64,000 bases of DNA from NCBI GenBank assembly GCA_030523715.1, contig JAUNHY010000004.1:1-64000 (forward strand), written 5' to 3'. The first letter of the stretch is position 1; the number at the start of each line of letters is the position of its first letter. The notes below the pieces were generated by a model. The model saw only the letters and a program-made list of their open reading frames with translations. It did not search any database and was not told the DNA's origin. Source of the stretch: Candidatus Saccharimonadota bacterium. GTDB taxonomy: Bacteria; Patescibacteriota; Saccharimonadia; Saccharimonadales; Saccharimonadaceae. Shown piece after piece: positions 55,031 through 63,942 of this stretch. Made by a program: the position numbers and the translations under genes.

Positions 55031-56401
55031 TTATGCGTTTAGGATTAATTGTAGATAGTTTTCTGGGATGTAATGTTGTGGGTTATAGTAGTTTGCGACA
55101 TTAAACACGATATTCGGATTATAGAAATTATCCTTGTACCACTTTAGCAGGACCGGCGGTTCGCCCTCGGTTTTTTCGACGGCCAGCTTGAGACAATAAT
55201 TAATTTCTTCCCTAGTGCCTACGCATTCGAATGGCTTAGTGGTGTCTGGATTAAGTAATCCCACAAAGACATTGAATAAGCTTTGGTCGGCAAAGAGATC
55301 GGCGCCGAATATTTTGATTAGTTTTTCGATTGGCACGAATGGATAAAGCATAATAAATACGTATAGGCATTTTGCGCAGTGGCCGCACCATTTATTCTCG
55401 TGTGTGCCAACATTACAGCTGCGGAAAAGATTGAGATACATTGGGTAATGCAGGAAGCGCTGCACAATCTGGAACTCATTTAGGCAACGTAGAAGGCTAA
55501 AGTATTGGATTTGGTCGGTGAAATAACGGCTAACGTAATTGCGGAAATCATACTCGAACTCAAAGCTCTTGGAATATTGATGATTGATGGATGTGCCGGC
55601 AATATTGCCCTCGTTGGCGGAAGCTTCGTTTGAGAGGACGATATAGGCCTTTTTATTGAGATAAGCCATGATATATGATGCAAAAGCTAGACAAGAAGAA
55701 AAAGGAATATGCCCGTTGTAATAGCCTTCTTTGTTTAACTCGAGCATGTGTGGGTCGAGCGTAAGGTTGAAATCTGCAATCAAATCAGTTCCGTAGCCAG
55801 CTTCTTTAATGCAGTCCAAGGCGGCGCGGTTGGCTGGATAAATATCGCGGTTATATTGGAGGCAAATGTTTTCGTCGCGCATGGAGCGGAGCGCTTCGAG
55901 TGTAACGACCGAATCTTTGCCGCCACCAACGCAAATAAGGTTGCCAGAGTAACCTTCGCCAACCTCAAACTCTGGTGCCTTGTCGGCATCGAGCTCGGCG
56001 GTTTCGATTTCCATAAGGTTGCTGTAGTCAAATGGGAGGTTATTTATGTATAGGAATTCGCCAAGGCCGTAGAAGAATAATTTTTTGAAAAAGGTTTTTT
56101 GGTAATCGTCGAGGTAGCCCGCTTTGACGACAAATTTTGGTGCAATAGTTAGTTTATAGTAGTTAATCGCATTGATAATACCGAAGTTAAAGAAAAGATA
56201 ATCAAGGAATTCTTCGTCTATTTCATCGTTGCGCGTATCGGCAGTTGGGATGTGAACGGTTGGCGTAAAAGTGTGTTCGCCTAAAGTGTAAGTATAGGTA
56301 ACGATGATTGCTTCTGGCTCATATTTAATTTCATAGGAGTCGAAAACAAATTCTGGATATTTGTTGCGATAGAATAGATTATCTTGCGTGCTACTAATCA
56401 T
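55031..56401 (-). CDS. murL: MurL-like UDP-MurNAc-L-Ala-L-Glu epimerase
   Basis: A 456-aa protein matching the MurL architecture. The N-terminal beta-rich domain of about 150 residues (FVFDSYEIKYEPEAIIVTYTYTLGEHTFTPTVHIP) precedes a PP-loop-like ATP site (NLICVGGGKDSVVTLEALRSM, about residue 155) with NRDIYPANRAALDC and VLSNEASANEGNI, a conserved Cys cluster WCGHCAKCLYVFIMLYPF near residue 355, and a C-terminal helical part. MurL uses ATP to epimerise the terminal L-Glu of UDP-MurNAc-L-Ala-L-Glu to D-Glu, replacing glutamate racemase. It lies 2 bases upstream of murD, the known partner arrangement. The identification is from family memory and context; it was not searched. Confidence 0.85.
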   Translation of the reverse strand: MISSTQDNLFYRNKYPEFVFDSYEIKYEPEAIIVTYTYTLGEHTFTPTVHIPTADTRNDEIDEEFLDYLFFNFGIINAINYYKLTIAPKFVVKAGYLDDYQKTFFKKLFFYGLGEFLYINNLPFDYSNLMEIETAELDADKAPEFEVGEGYSGNLICVGGGKDSVVTLEALRSMRDENICLQYNRDIYPANRAALDCIKEAGYGTDLIADFNLTLDPHMLELNKEGYYNGHIPFSSCLAFASYIMAYLNKKAYIVLSNEASANEGNIAGTSINHQYSKSFEFEYDFRNYVSRYFTDQIQYFSLLRCLNEFQIVQRFLHYPMYLNLFRSCNVGTHENKWCGHCAKCLYVFIMLYPFVPIEKLIKIFGADLFADQSLFNVFVGLLNPDTTKPFECVGTREEINYCLKLAVEKTEGEPPVLLKWYKDNFYNPNIVFNVANYYNPQHYIPENYLQLILNA

Positions 56402-56414
56402 AAGTTCATTATAG

Positions 56415-56873
56415 CTATAAACCGTATTTTTTGCTAAATTCGCGATAAACGGCTTCTCTGTCGATGCCGTCGAAGTATTTGGCTATGATGCGCAGGCGCG
56501 TGAGTTCTTCTGGAGTGTAGTCGAATAGTTCCTCGAGTTCTTCGTCGCTGTCGTGGTCGCCCAGCATTTCTTCGGCTTCGATAAGTGCGTCGACGGCCTC
56601 GAAATTTTCTTCGGACAGCTCATAGTCGTAAAGATTTTCGATTATTAATTTTCGGACAAGGTGCTGCGTATAGTAATCAAGTCGAGCGTTGCGCCAAATG
56701 TCGATATCTGGTTGGTCTTGATATTTTTCGATGAATTCTTGCGCCTGACGCATAGTGGATTCAATTAAGATGTCCGGCGCGAAGCCGGTTTTGCCAACTT
56801 TTTTAGCGAGACTAATCACGATGCGCAAAGTTTTGCTGAGTATTTCCCGTTTTTGTTCCTCGCTATATCCCAT
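56415..56873 (-). CDS. Hypothetical helical protein upstream of murL (152 aa)
   Basis: Unrecognised. It is an acidic, all-helical soluble protein (MGYSEEQKREILSKTLRIVISLAKKVGKTGFAPDILIESTM at the start, and an acidic centre around EEMLGDHDSDEELEELFDY). It has no membrane segment. It is the first gene of the minus-strand unit 152-aa protein, murL, murD (gaps of 13 and 2 bases), so a link to peptidoglycan precursor synthesis is possible but unproved. TTGAAA and TATATA lie upstream (18-base spacer), and TATATA ends 6 bases before the ATG, a leaderless start. The promoter overlaps that of the divergent uvrA. Confidence 0.7.
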   Translation of the reverse strand: MGYSEEQKREILSKTLRIVISLAKKVGKTGFAPDILIESTMRQAQEFIEKYQDQPDIDIWRNARLDYYTQHLVRKLIIENLYDYELSEENFEAVDALIEAEEMLGDHDSDEELEELFDYTPEELTRLRIIAKYFDGIDREAVYREFSKKYGL

Positions 56874-56896
56874 ACCTTATATATAACATGAGCATA

Positions 56897-56925
56897 TTGA
56901 CTTTTTCAAGAAAATTTGGTATAAT
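56897..56925 (+). promoter_or_regulatory. Promoter of uvrA
   Basis: TTGACT (56897-56902), 17-base spacer, TATAAT (56920-56925). The ATG is 6 bases further, so the mRNA is leaderless. No LexA-type box was noticed. Confidence 0.8.
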
Positions 56926-56931
56926 TAGAAG

Positions 56932-59808
56932 ATGGCAACTTCTCCTTCTTTTGATGACCAAAATATGATTAAAATTCGTGGCGCACGGGCTAATAATCTC
57001 AAAAATATTGATATTGATATTCCGCGCGACAAGTTAGTCGTGATTACTGGTCTTTCTGGTTCAGGTAAATCTTCCCTGGCTTTTGATACGATTTATGCCG
57101 AAGGTCAGCGTCGCTATGTAGAGTCGCTTTCGTCTTATGCGCGCATGTTCCTGGGCGTGATGGATAAGCCGGACGTAGATATGATTACTGGTCTTTCGCC
57201 GGCGATTTCGATAGATCAAAAGTCTACTTCACGTAATCCGCGCTCAACCGTGGCGACTGTGACGGAGATTTATGATTATCTGCGTCTATTATTCGCGCGC
57301 ATTGGTGTCCCGCATTGTCCAATTTGCCATTCTGAGGTGGCTCGTCGGACCGTACAGGATATTATTGACCAGGTAATGACCTGGCCAACGGCCTCAAAAT
57401 TGATGGTATTGGCGCCGATTGTGGTGCAGAAAAAAGGTTCTTTCTCGCATATTGGCGAGCAGTACCTCGCTAAGGGTTTTGCGCGCGCTCGCGTAGACGG
57501 TATTATTTACGCGCTTGATGAATGGCCAGAGTTAGATAAGAATCTGCGCCACGATATCGAGATTATCGTGGATCGTTTTGTGATGGCGCCAGATTTGGAA
57601 AGCCGCGTATCGCAGGCGGTGGAGCAGGCGCTTGAGCTTGGTGATGGTATTATGAAGATTCTGTGTATCAAGGATAATTCGACGGCGATTGGTCAAAATA
57701 ATATCAATACGGCTGGCGCCGAAGTTGTAACTTACTCGCAGCGCTATGCTTGTCCGAATCACCCAGATGAACTTATTCCGGAATTGGAGCCGCGTCTCTT
57801 CTCTTTCAATGCGCCTCAGGGTGCCTGTCCAACTTGTACTGGTTTGGGTACACGAATGGAGATTGATCCGAACTTAGTTTTAAATCCAAATCTCACTATC
57901 GCTGAGGGTGGTATTCGCCCATATAACCGTATTAATCAGGATTCATGGTGGCTGAAGCGACTGACGGCTGTAGGCGAGCGTCATGGTTTTTCGGTGCGCA
58001 CGCCAATTCGCGAATTATCCGATGATGCAATCCAAATTATTCTTTATGGTACGGGCGATGAAAAATATCATGTACGTCTCTCGAATGGCTATGAATACGA
58101 TGCGGTTTATGAAGGCGTAATTTCGAATCTCGAAAAGCGTTATAAAGAGACCGAATCGGATTTTGTGCGCAAAGATATTGAGCGTTTCATGCGCGAGCGT
58201 GTCTGCCAGACTTGTCATGGCGCGCGCTTAAAACCAGTTGTGCTAGCGATAACAATTCATGATTTGAATATTATGGATATGTGCGCAATGGACGTCGAAC
58301 AAACCTTGAACGTGCTTAATTCTGATTTAGGTTTGACCGAAAATGAGCAGATGATTGCTGGCCCAATTTTGAAGGAAATAAAGGCGCGCGTGGGCTTTAT
58401 GAAAGATGTTGGTCTTAATTATCTAGAGCTTGGCCGTTCGGCAGCAACACTGTCTGGTGGCGAGGCGCAGCGTATCCGTTTGGCAACGCAGATTGGTTCT
58501 GGCTTGCAGGGTGTCTTATATGTGCTCGACGAGCCATCAATTGGATTGCATCAACGCGATAACGATCGTCTAATTGCGACCCTGAAGCATCTGCGCGATT
58601 TAAAAAATACTGTGATTGTAGTTGAGCACGATATCGATACAATTAAGCAGGCGGATTATTTGGTAGATATTGGCCCAGGTGCGGGCGTAAATGGCGGTAA
58701 AGTGGTTTCGGTTGGCACGCCAGACGAGGTGGCAAAAGATCCAAATTCAATTACTGGGCGTTACCTAAGTGGCGCGGCTAAGATTGATACGCCACGTAAA
58801 CGCCGTAAAGTGACGAATAGATGCCTAGAAGTAATTGGCGCTCACGAGAATAATCTTAAAAATATCGATGTAAAGTTTCCGCTTGGCGTAATGACGGTAG
58901 TTTCGGGCGTGTCTGGCTCTGGCAAATCTACGCTAGTAAATGAAATTCTTGCTAATGAACTTTTGGCGCGCCTTAACCGTGCGCAAACTGTACCGGGCGC
59001 GCATGAGCGTATAGATGGTATAGAGAATTTGAATAAAGTTATCGTGATTGATCAGTCGCCGATTGGGCGTACGCCGCGCTCGAACCCGGCTACCTATACT
59101 GGTATTTTTAATAATATTCGCGAGTTATTTGCGAATCAGCCAGAGGCGCAAGTACGCGGCTATAAGGCTGGTCGCTTCTCTTTCAATGTGAAAGGCGGTC
59201 GATGCGAGAATTGTCAGGGTGATGGCGTAATAAAGATTGAAATGCATTTCTTGCCAGATGTTTTTGTAACTTGTGATGTCTGTCATGGCAAACGATATAA
59301 CCGTGAGGCGCTGGAAGTTAAGTATAAAAACAAGACGATTTCCGATGTGCTCGATATGACAGTCGATGAGGCGGTGGAATTCTTTGAGAATTTGCCTTTG
59401 ATTGCTGGTAAACTCAAGACTTTGCAGGAAGTTGGTTTGGGCTATATCCGTCTTGGTCAGCCAGCTACAACTTTCTCTGGCGGCGAAGCGCAACGTATTA
59501 AGCTTGCGACAGAATTAGCACGTCGTTCAACTGGTAAAACTCTTTATATTCTCGATGAGCCGACGACCGGTCTTCACTCGGATGATGTAAAGCGTTTACT
59601 TTCGATCTTGCAACGCCTAGTTGAGGGCGGTAACTCGATGATTATTATCGAGCATAATCTTGATGTGATAAAAAGTGCGGACTGGATTATTGATATGGGC
59701 CCAGAAGGTGGTCAAGGTGGCGGTAAAGTTATCGCAACTGGTACGCCGGAAGATGTTGCAAAAAATCCAAACTCCGACACGGGTAAGTATTTGAAGCAGA
59801 TTCTTTAG
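56932..59808 (+). CDS. uvrA: Excinuclease ABC subunit A
   Basis: DNA-damage sensor of nucleotide excision repair, an ABC ATPase with two nucleotide-binding sites. The 958-aa product has Walker A1 ITGLSGSGKSSLAFDTIYAEGQRRYVESLSSYARMFL, the first zinc module (CPICHSE and CPTCTGLG), signature 1 LSGGEAQRIRLATQIG, Walker B1 VLYVLDEPSIGLHQRDN, Walker A2 SGVSGSGKSTLVNEIL, the second zinc module (CENCQGDG and CDVCHGKRYN), signature 2 FSGGEAQRIKLATEL and LYILDEPTTGLH. Length is normal. It overlaps the convergent 530-aa gene by 4 bases at the stop codons, with no terminator between them. Confidence 0.98.
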   Translation: MATSPSFDDQNMIKIRGARANNLKNIDIDIPRDKLVVITGLSGSGKSSLAFDTIYAEGQRRYVESLSSYARMFLGVMDKPDVDMITGLSPAISIDQKSTSRNPRSTVATVTEIYDYLRLLFARIGVPHCPICHSEVARRTVQDIIDQVMTWPTASKLMVLAPIVVQKKGSFSHIGEQYLAKGFARARVDGIIYALDEWPELDKNLRHDIEIIVDRFVMAPDLESRVSQAVEQALELGDGIMKILCIKDNSTAIGQNNINTAGAEVVTYSQRYACPNHPDELIPELEPRLFSFNAPQGACPTCTGLGTRMEIDPNLVLNPNLTIAEGGIRPYNRINQDSWWLKRLTAVGERHGFSVRTPIRELSDDAIQIILYGTGDEKYHVRLSNGYEYDAVYEGVISNLEKRYKETESDFVRKDIERFMRERVCQTCHGARLKPVVLAITIHDLNIMDMCAMDVEQTLNVLNSDLGLTENEQMIAGPILKEIKARVGFMKDVGLNYLELGRSAATLSGGEAQRIRLATQIGSGLQGVLYVLDEPSIGLHQRDNDRLIATLKHLRDLKNTVIVVEHDIDTIKQADYLVDIGPGAGVNGGKVVSVGTPDEVAKDPNSITGRYLSGAAKIDTPRKRRKVTNRCLEVIGAHENNLKNIDVKFPLGVMTVVSGVSGSGKSTLVNEILANELLARLNRAQTVPGAHERIDGIENLNKVIVIDQSPIGRTPRSNPATYTGIFNNIRELFANQPEAQVRGYKAGRFSFNVKGGRCENCQGDGVIKIEMHFLPDVFVTCDVCHGKRYNREALEVKYKNKTISDVLDMTVDEAVEFFENLPLIAGKLKTLQEVGLGYIRLGQPATTFSGGEAQRIKLATELARRSTGKTLYILDEPTTGLHSDDVKRLLSILQRLVEGGNSMIIIEHNLDVIKSADWIIDMGPEGGQGGGKVIATGTPEDVAKNPNSDTGKYLKQIL

Positions 59809-61397
59809 TTGTCTAGGAGATAATCGAGGCGCATTTGCAGTATTTGCAACTGACTAAACCAGAGTGCGTTATGGTTGGCGTACTCGCCTTCTTCGGAATA
59901 TGGTAATTTCTCGCGGTCGGAAATAATAAACTCAATTTGTTCCAGGTATGATTTGAGCACAGACTTTCGATAAAAGTCTGCGATGTCGAGATTGGCAAAA
60001 TCATCTTTGAGGTTGCGCAAAATGTTGGCCGTAAGGATTAAACTTTCGCTAAGCGTCAAGCTTTCTGGTTTTTCGCGCTTAAATTTGCGTACGACTGAGA
60101 CAATATCGCCTACTGAACTACCGTAAATCTCGCAAATTTCTTCATATTTATGCTGCGGAAGTTGCGACAGTAAACTGGCGGCAAGAATAGTGTCGCGACG
60201 GCGATAGGTTTTGCGAATCTCTGGAATCGCAGGAATGTCGTCAATATAAGTGTTAACTGAGTTTACGAAGTCGACGATTTTGCGCAGATTGATTTTTTGA
60301 TTCATAGTCGATTCAAGCTGCGTCATATTATAGGCGTGTTGAGTGAGTGGTAACTGGTCGAGATGTTCCTGGAATGACTTTACGTATGGTTCACTGTTCG
60401 GAGCGAGGCGGAGAGCGCAAATGCGCCAATAGTAATCAAACAGGTGGCGTAGGTTATCGTCGCGCATGCCTTTGCCGTCGACGATGGCTTCATAAAGATC
60501 TTGGCGACGATAATAGCTGCAAAGACGCATGGCTTGGTCGAAATATTCGCGTCGAATTAGTATAAAACGCCCCTCGCCGAGCGAGATATGAATCCAGTCG
60601 ATGTCGATGAAGTGGAAGTATTCGGAATGAAAGAAATAATCCAACTCAATACCGGCGGCACCAACAAGGCTGCTCTGATTGCCAGCGGCACCAGCGCTTA
60701 GAAGCTGTTGGGCGCTTGGCGCAAGTAGGTCTGTAGTTATTTCATAGGCGCGATAGCTGCGGTTGGACTCATTAATGACTTTAACCTCGGTGGTGTCACA
60801 ATAAAGGAATTGGATGCGTTTGGCGGTAAGATGGCGTTGTTCGGCGTGATTTGGTTTAGAATACTTGTTCGCCTCAATTTCGAAAATGTCAGCGATGGCT
60901 TGTGGCCAGTATTTATCGATATGCCCAAGTTGGGTTTTGATGGTTGGGACAATATTGACTTGGGCGATATTTTCAGAAATAGCGGCGGCAAGTTCTTCGA
61001 TATAGATATCCTGTTTGCGATTAATAAAGAGATGGCGGTGGTCGCCAATAAGGTAATGCATCCAGTTATGACTAAAAGCACCAAGACTGAAGTTGATGCC
61101 GTCAAAAGAGGTAATGCGTTCGTCGCCGTAATCTTTCTGGAGTTTTTTGAAGTGGTTTTCCAGACGCACAGATCGCATGAGCGGAAGAAGCACTTTGGCG
61201 TAATCATCGATTTTTAGTTGACTGTCGAGGTAATTATCAAAATAAAAAGTGAAATTTTGTCCGTCGAAGACGGCAATATCAATCATGCCACTAAAACGTC
61301 TAGCATCTTTTTCGGCGTAAGTAAAAGCGATTACTTGGTCGGTGTCGAGATTTTCGAGGATGTTGCGGTCGATGGCTTTGACGCTGAAATCATTCAT
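59805..61397 (-). CDS. Large hypothetical protein (530 aa)
   Basis: I do not recognise this protein. It starts MNDFSVKAIDRNILENLDTDQVIAFTYAEKDARRFSGMIDIAVFDGQ and is soluble. The N-terminal half looks alpha/beta (with WMHYLIGDHRHLFINRKQDIYIEELAAAI), the middle has a hydrophobic Gly/Ala-rich turn (QQLLSAGAAGNQSSLVGAAGIELDYFF), and the C-terminal third is helical (LTLSESLILTANILRNLKDDF). It has no signal peptide or membrane helix. Many Tyr, Asp and His residues are scattered, without a motif I can name. It converges on uvrA with overlapping stops. Single-gene unit with a weak start region. Function unknown. Confidence 0.75.
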   Translation of the reverse strand: MNDFSVKAIDRNILENLDTDQVIAFTYAEKDARRFSGMIDIAVFDGQNFTFYFDNYLDSQLKIDDYAKVLLPLMRSVRLENHFKKLQKDYGDERITSFDGINFSLGAFSHNWMHYLIGDHRHLFINRKQDIYIEELAAAISENIAQVNIVPTIKTQLGHIDKYWPQAIADIFEIEANKYSKPNHAEQRHLTAKRIQFLYCDTTEVKVINESNRSYRAYEITTDLLAPSAQQLLSAGAAGNQSSLVGAAGIELDYFFHSEYFHFIDIDWIHISLGEGRFILIRREYFDQAMRLCSYYRRQDLYEAIVDGKGMRDDNLRHLFDYYWRICALRLAPNSEPYVKSFQEHLDQLPLTQHAYNMTQLESTMNQKINLRKIVDFVNSVNTYIDDIPAIPEIRKTYRRRDTILAASLLSQLPQHKYEEICEIYGSSVGDIVSVVRKFKREKPESLTLSESLILTANILRNLKDDFANLDIADFYRKSVLKSYLEQIEFIISDREKLPYSEEGEYANHNALWFSQLQILQMRLDYLLDN

Positions 61398-61456
61398 ATC
61401 TTAACCTTATCTTAATATAACTTTTTTAAAAAATAAAATGTATTATAATAAGTTTA

Positions 61457-62134
61457 ATGAGTAAGAATAAGCACGAAGGCTCGGGCGAATCGACATATAG
61501 TGTTGATGAGGGTGATGTCTGGGCAGCTACGATGAGCGATGCGCCGAAGTTTGAAGCGCAATTTATGGCTTTTTCCGTGAATGGTAGTGGCGAAGATGCA
61601 AGTGTTCAGCCACGCGAGCGTGCTGTAGTAACGCCATTGTCTTCCCTCTCTCCAGAAGAACGTCGCAGACGTATTATTCAGACAAAGAATCCGAATATGC
61701 CGGGAAAACTGGTAGCTAGAGTTTATCAAGATAAAGAAACTGGCGAATATGATACCGTTGAAGATTATGACGATCGCCCAACGCGAACACTTCGCGCTGC
61801 GGATACGAAAGGTGATGTCTCGAAGATAAGCACAAACGTAGGAGAGGCGGCATCCCATGATACTGAAGGTGATGCGGCATCGCAAGAAGGAATGAATGGC
61901 ACGCAGCGCGAGTTGATGCAGGCTAAGGTTGAGGCTATGAAAAAAGAGATGGAGGCTATTGAAAAAGCCTTAGGCGACGAAGGTAAATCTCCAGAACAAC
62001 TCAAAGAAGAACGCAAACAGAAATTTGGCAAAGCGGCCCTGAAAGTATTTGTAAAAACAGCCGAAATTGTTGGCGGCGCCGCTGCTGGTGCAGCGATTCC
62101 GATGCTAATGAACGCGATTGCGAGCGCATTCTAG
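61457..62134 (+). CDS. Hypothetical protein with C-terminal hydrophobic tail (225 aa)
   Basis: Unrecognised. It is a hydrophilic, probably disordered N-terminal half (MSKNKHEGSGESTYSVDEGD, with Ser/Glu/Asp-rich parts and RVYQDKETGEYDTVEDYDDRPTRT). A charged helix follows (QRELMQAKVEAMKKEMEAIEKALGDE), and the C-terminus ends with a short hydrophobic helix (VGGAAAGAAIPMLMNAIASAF) that could be a tail anchor. TATAAT (61444-61449) ends 7 bases before the ATG, a leaderless start. It is followed by the L25 gene after a promoter, so they are separate units. Function unknown. Confidence 0.65.
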   Translation: MSKNKHEGSGESTYSVDEGDVWAATMSDAPKFEAQFMAFSVNGSGEDASVQPRERAVVTPLSSLSPEERRRRIIQTKNPNMPGKLVARVYQDKETGEYDTVEDYDDRPTRTLRAADTKGDVSKISTNVGEAASHDTEGDAASQEGMNGTQRELMQAKVEAMKKEMEAIEKALGDEGKSPEQLKEERKQKFGKAALKVFVKTAEIVGGAAAGAAIPMLMNAIASAF

Positions 62135-62154
62135 CTTATTATTTACGCTTACGC

Positions 62155-62183
62155 TTGATTTTATCTTGTGCTTATCTTAAAAT
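62155..62183 (+). promoter_or_regulatory. Promoter of the L25 gene
   Basis: TTGATT (62155-62160), 17-base spacer, TAAAAT (62178-62183), giving a leader of about 28 bases. Confidence 0.6.
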
Positions 62184-62218
62184 ATAGGTTAAGTCTAAAA
62201 ATAGGAAAATTATAATTT

Positions 62219-62908
62219 ATGAGCGAAGATAAATTGTCTCTCGCAAAGCGCGAGTTGACTGGTAAAAAAGTTAAGAGTTTGCGCGAGCAAGGCTTAATTC
62301 CATCTGTTATCTTTGGCGGTAAGGGTGATCCAATTTTGGCTCAGTCCGAATATGTTGCTACTGAGAAAGTTCTTCTTAGTGCCGGCTACCACTCCCCTAT
62401 CGATCTTGATATTGATGGCAAAAAGCAAATGGCTCTAGTCAAGACCGTTCATCTTGATCCAGTAAAGCGCACGATTATGAACGTTGAGTTCCAGGCTATT
62501 TCGGCTGATCAGGTCGTTGAAGCTACGGCTCCAATTGAGATTATCAACTTTGAACAGTCCGATGCTAATAAGGCGCATCTCACTATTCTCCAAGTCATGG
62601 AAGAGATCGATGTTAAGGCTAAGCCAGCCGATCTTCCAGAAGCTATCATTGTCGATGCATCTGGCTTGAAGACTGTCGAAGATAGCATCAAGATTGCCGA
62701 TCTTAAGCTTCCAAAGGGCGTCGAACTTGCCGATAAGGAGCTCGATCCAGAGCTCGCTATCGCCAATGTTTACGATCCAGCTCAAGAAGCTGCTGAGCGC
62801 GAAGCTGAAGCCGAAGCTGACAAGGCTGCCGAAGAGGCTCGTGCTGCCGAAGCCGAAGCTGCCGCTGAAGCCCCTGCCGAAGCTTCTGAAGAAGAAAAAG
62901 CTGAGTAA
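62219..62908 (+). CDS. rplY: 50S ribosomal protein L25 (TL5/CTC type)
   Basis: Binds 5S rRNA in the large subunit. The 229-aa product has the L25 N-domain (LSLAKRELTGKKVKSLREQGLIPSVIFGGKGDPILAQSE, residues about 5-45, then MALVKTVHLDPVKRTIMNVEFQAI) and the longer CTC/TL5 C-domain (VEATAPIEIIN, VMEEIDVKAKPADLPEAIIVDASGLKTVEDSIKIADLKLPKGVEL). A terminal run of Ala/Glu (EAAEREAEAEADKAAEEARA) is a common extension in this family. Highly expressed codon style. Bidirectional terminator after the stop. Confidence 0.96.
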   Translation: MSEDKLSLAKRELTGKKVKSLREQGLIPSVIFGGKGDPILAQSEYVATEKVLLSAGYHSPIDLDIDGKKQMALVKTVHLDPVKRTIMNVEFQAISADQVVEATAPIEIINFEQSDANKAHLTILQVMEEIDVKAKPADLPEAIIVDASGLKTVEDSIKIADLKLPKGVELADKELDPELAIANVYDPAQEAAEREAEAEADKAAEEARAAEAEAAAEAPAEASEEEKAE

Positions 62909-62918
62909 TTCTGCTTAT

Positions 62919-62950
62919 CAAAAATCTCCCCTTTCGGGGGAGATTTTTTT
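62919..62950. terminator. Bidirectional terminator
   Basis: AAAAATCTCCC, loop CTTTC, GGGGGAGATTTTTTT between the convergent L25 and aldolase genes. Confidence 0.92.
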
Positions 62951-62958
62951 GTTGAATC

Positions 62959-63942
62959 CTATTTTTTCTTAAGTGCATCGGCGTTAGCGACGAGGCGGAG
63001 GCGGAATGCTTCGCGGGCGGCATCAGCATTATCGTTGTTGCCTTGCCAAGCCTTAAGGGCTGGATCCTGAAGCGCACGGGCGTAAGAGAATGTAACTGGC
63101 CACGGGAATGGACCTTCATTAGTGATGGCCTGGAGATTCTCGGTTGCCTGCTCGACGCTTTGACCACCCGAGAGGAAGACTACGCCAGCTAATTCACTTG
63201 GCACATGCATGCGAAGTACTTGTGCCGTGGCATTACCAACTTCTTCTGGCGTGGATTGTTTTTCTTGCTTCTTGCCGGCGAGCACCATATTAACTTTGAG
63301 TACACAGCCTGGCAAGCTGACATCTTTTTTCTTGAGCTCGGCAAAGAGCTTATCGAGAATACGACCAGTGTATTCAATGTTTTGCTCGATGGTATAATCT
63401 CCGTCATATACTAACTCTGGCTCAACAATTGGCACGATGCCAGCATGTTGACAGTCGGAGGCGTATTGAGCGAGAATTTCAGCATTGCGTTGCATGGCCA
63501 TTTCGCTTGGGCTATGATCAGTTACTTCAAAGGCGGCACGCCATTTGGCAAAACGGGCACCCATATGATAGTACTCAGCGAGTCTCTCTGGGAGTCCTTC
63601 GAGCCCCTGTGTGTATTTTTCGTCGGAGCCTTCAAACTCAACTAGGCCTTGGTCTACTTTAATGCCGCTCATGACGCCGCGGCTGGCAAGAAAACTAATG
63701 AAATCTTGCCCGTCGTCAGCGAGCTGACGGGCGGTTTCGTCGAATAAAATGACGCCATTGACATATTTTTCGAGATCTGGAGTAGTAAAGAAGATATTGC
63801 GATAATCGCGACGATGCTGTTCGTCGTCTGGAATATTCATGCTTTCAAATTTCTTGTGGATGGAACCGCCAGATTCGTCGGCGGCAAGAATACCTTTACC
63901 TGGTGCCATTAATAGTTTTGCATTGTTCTCTACTTCGAGCAT
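62959..63942 (-). CDS. Class I fructose-bisphosphate aldolase
   Basis: Schiff-base aldolase cleaving fructose 1,6-bisphosphate to two triose phosphates. The 327-aa product follows the eukaryote-like class I family: MAPGKGILAADESGGSIHKKF, YRNIFFTTPDLEKYVNGVILFDETA, GIKVDQGL, FAKWRAAFEV, GIVPIVEPELVYDGDYTIEQ, the Schiff-base Lys in GCVLKVNMVLAGKKQ (KxN in place of the usual KPNM), VVFLSGGQSVEQATENLQAI and PFPWPVTFSYARALQDPALKAWQG. AGAGGACC lies before the ATG. With pyk and pgk in the same window it supports a working lower glycolysis. The last 58 bases of the window hold only its upstream region. Confidence 0.94.
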   Translation of the reverse strand: MLEVENNAKLLMAPGKGILAADESGGSIHKKFESMNIPDDEQHRRDYRNIFFTTPDLEKYVNGVILFDETARQLADDGQDFISFLASRGVMSGIKVDQGLVEFEGSDEKYTQGLEGLPERLAEYYHMGARFAKWRAAFEVTDHSPSEMAMQRNAEILAQYASDCQHAGIVPIVEPELVYDGDYTIEQNIEYTGRILDKLFAELKKKDVSLPGCVLKVNMVLAGKKQEKQSTPEEVGNATAQVLRMHVPSELAGVVFLSGGQSVEQATENLQAITNEGPFPWPVTFSYARALQDPALKAWQGNNDNADAAREAFRLRLVANADALKKK

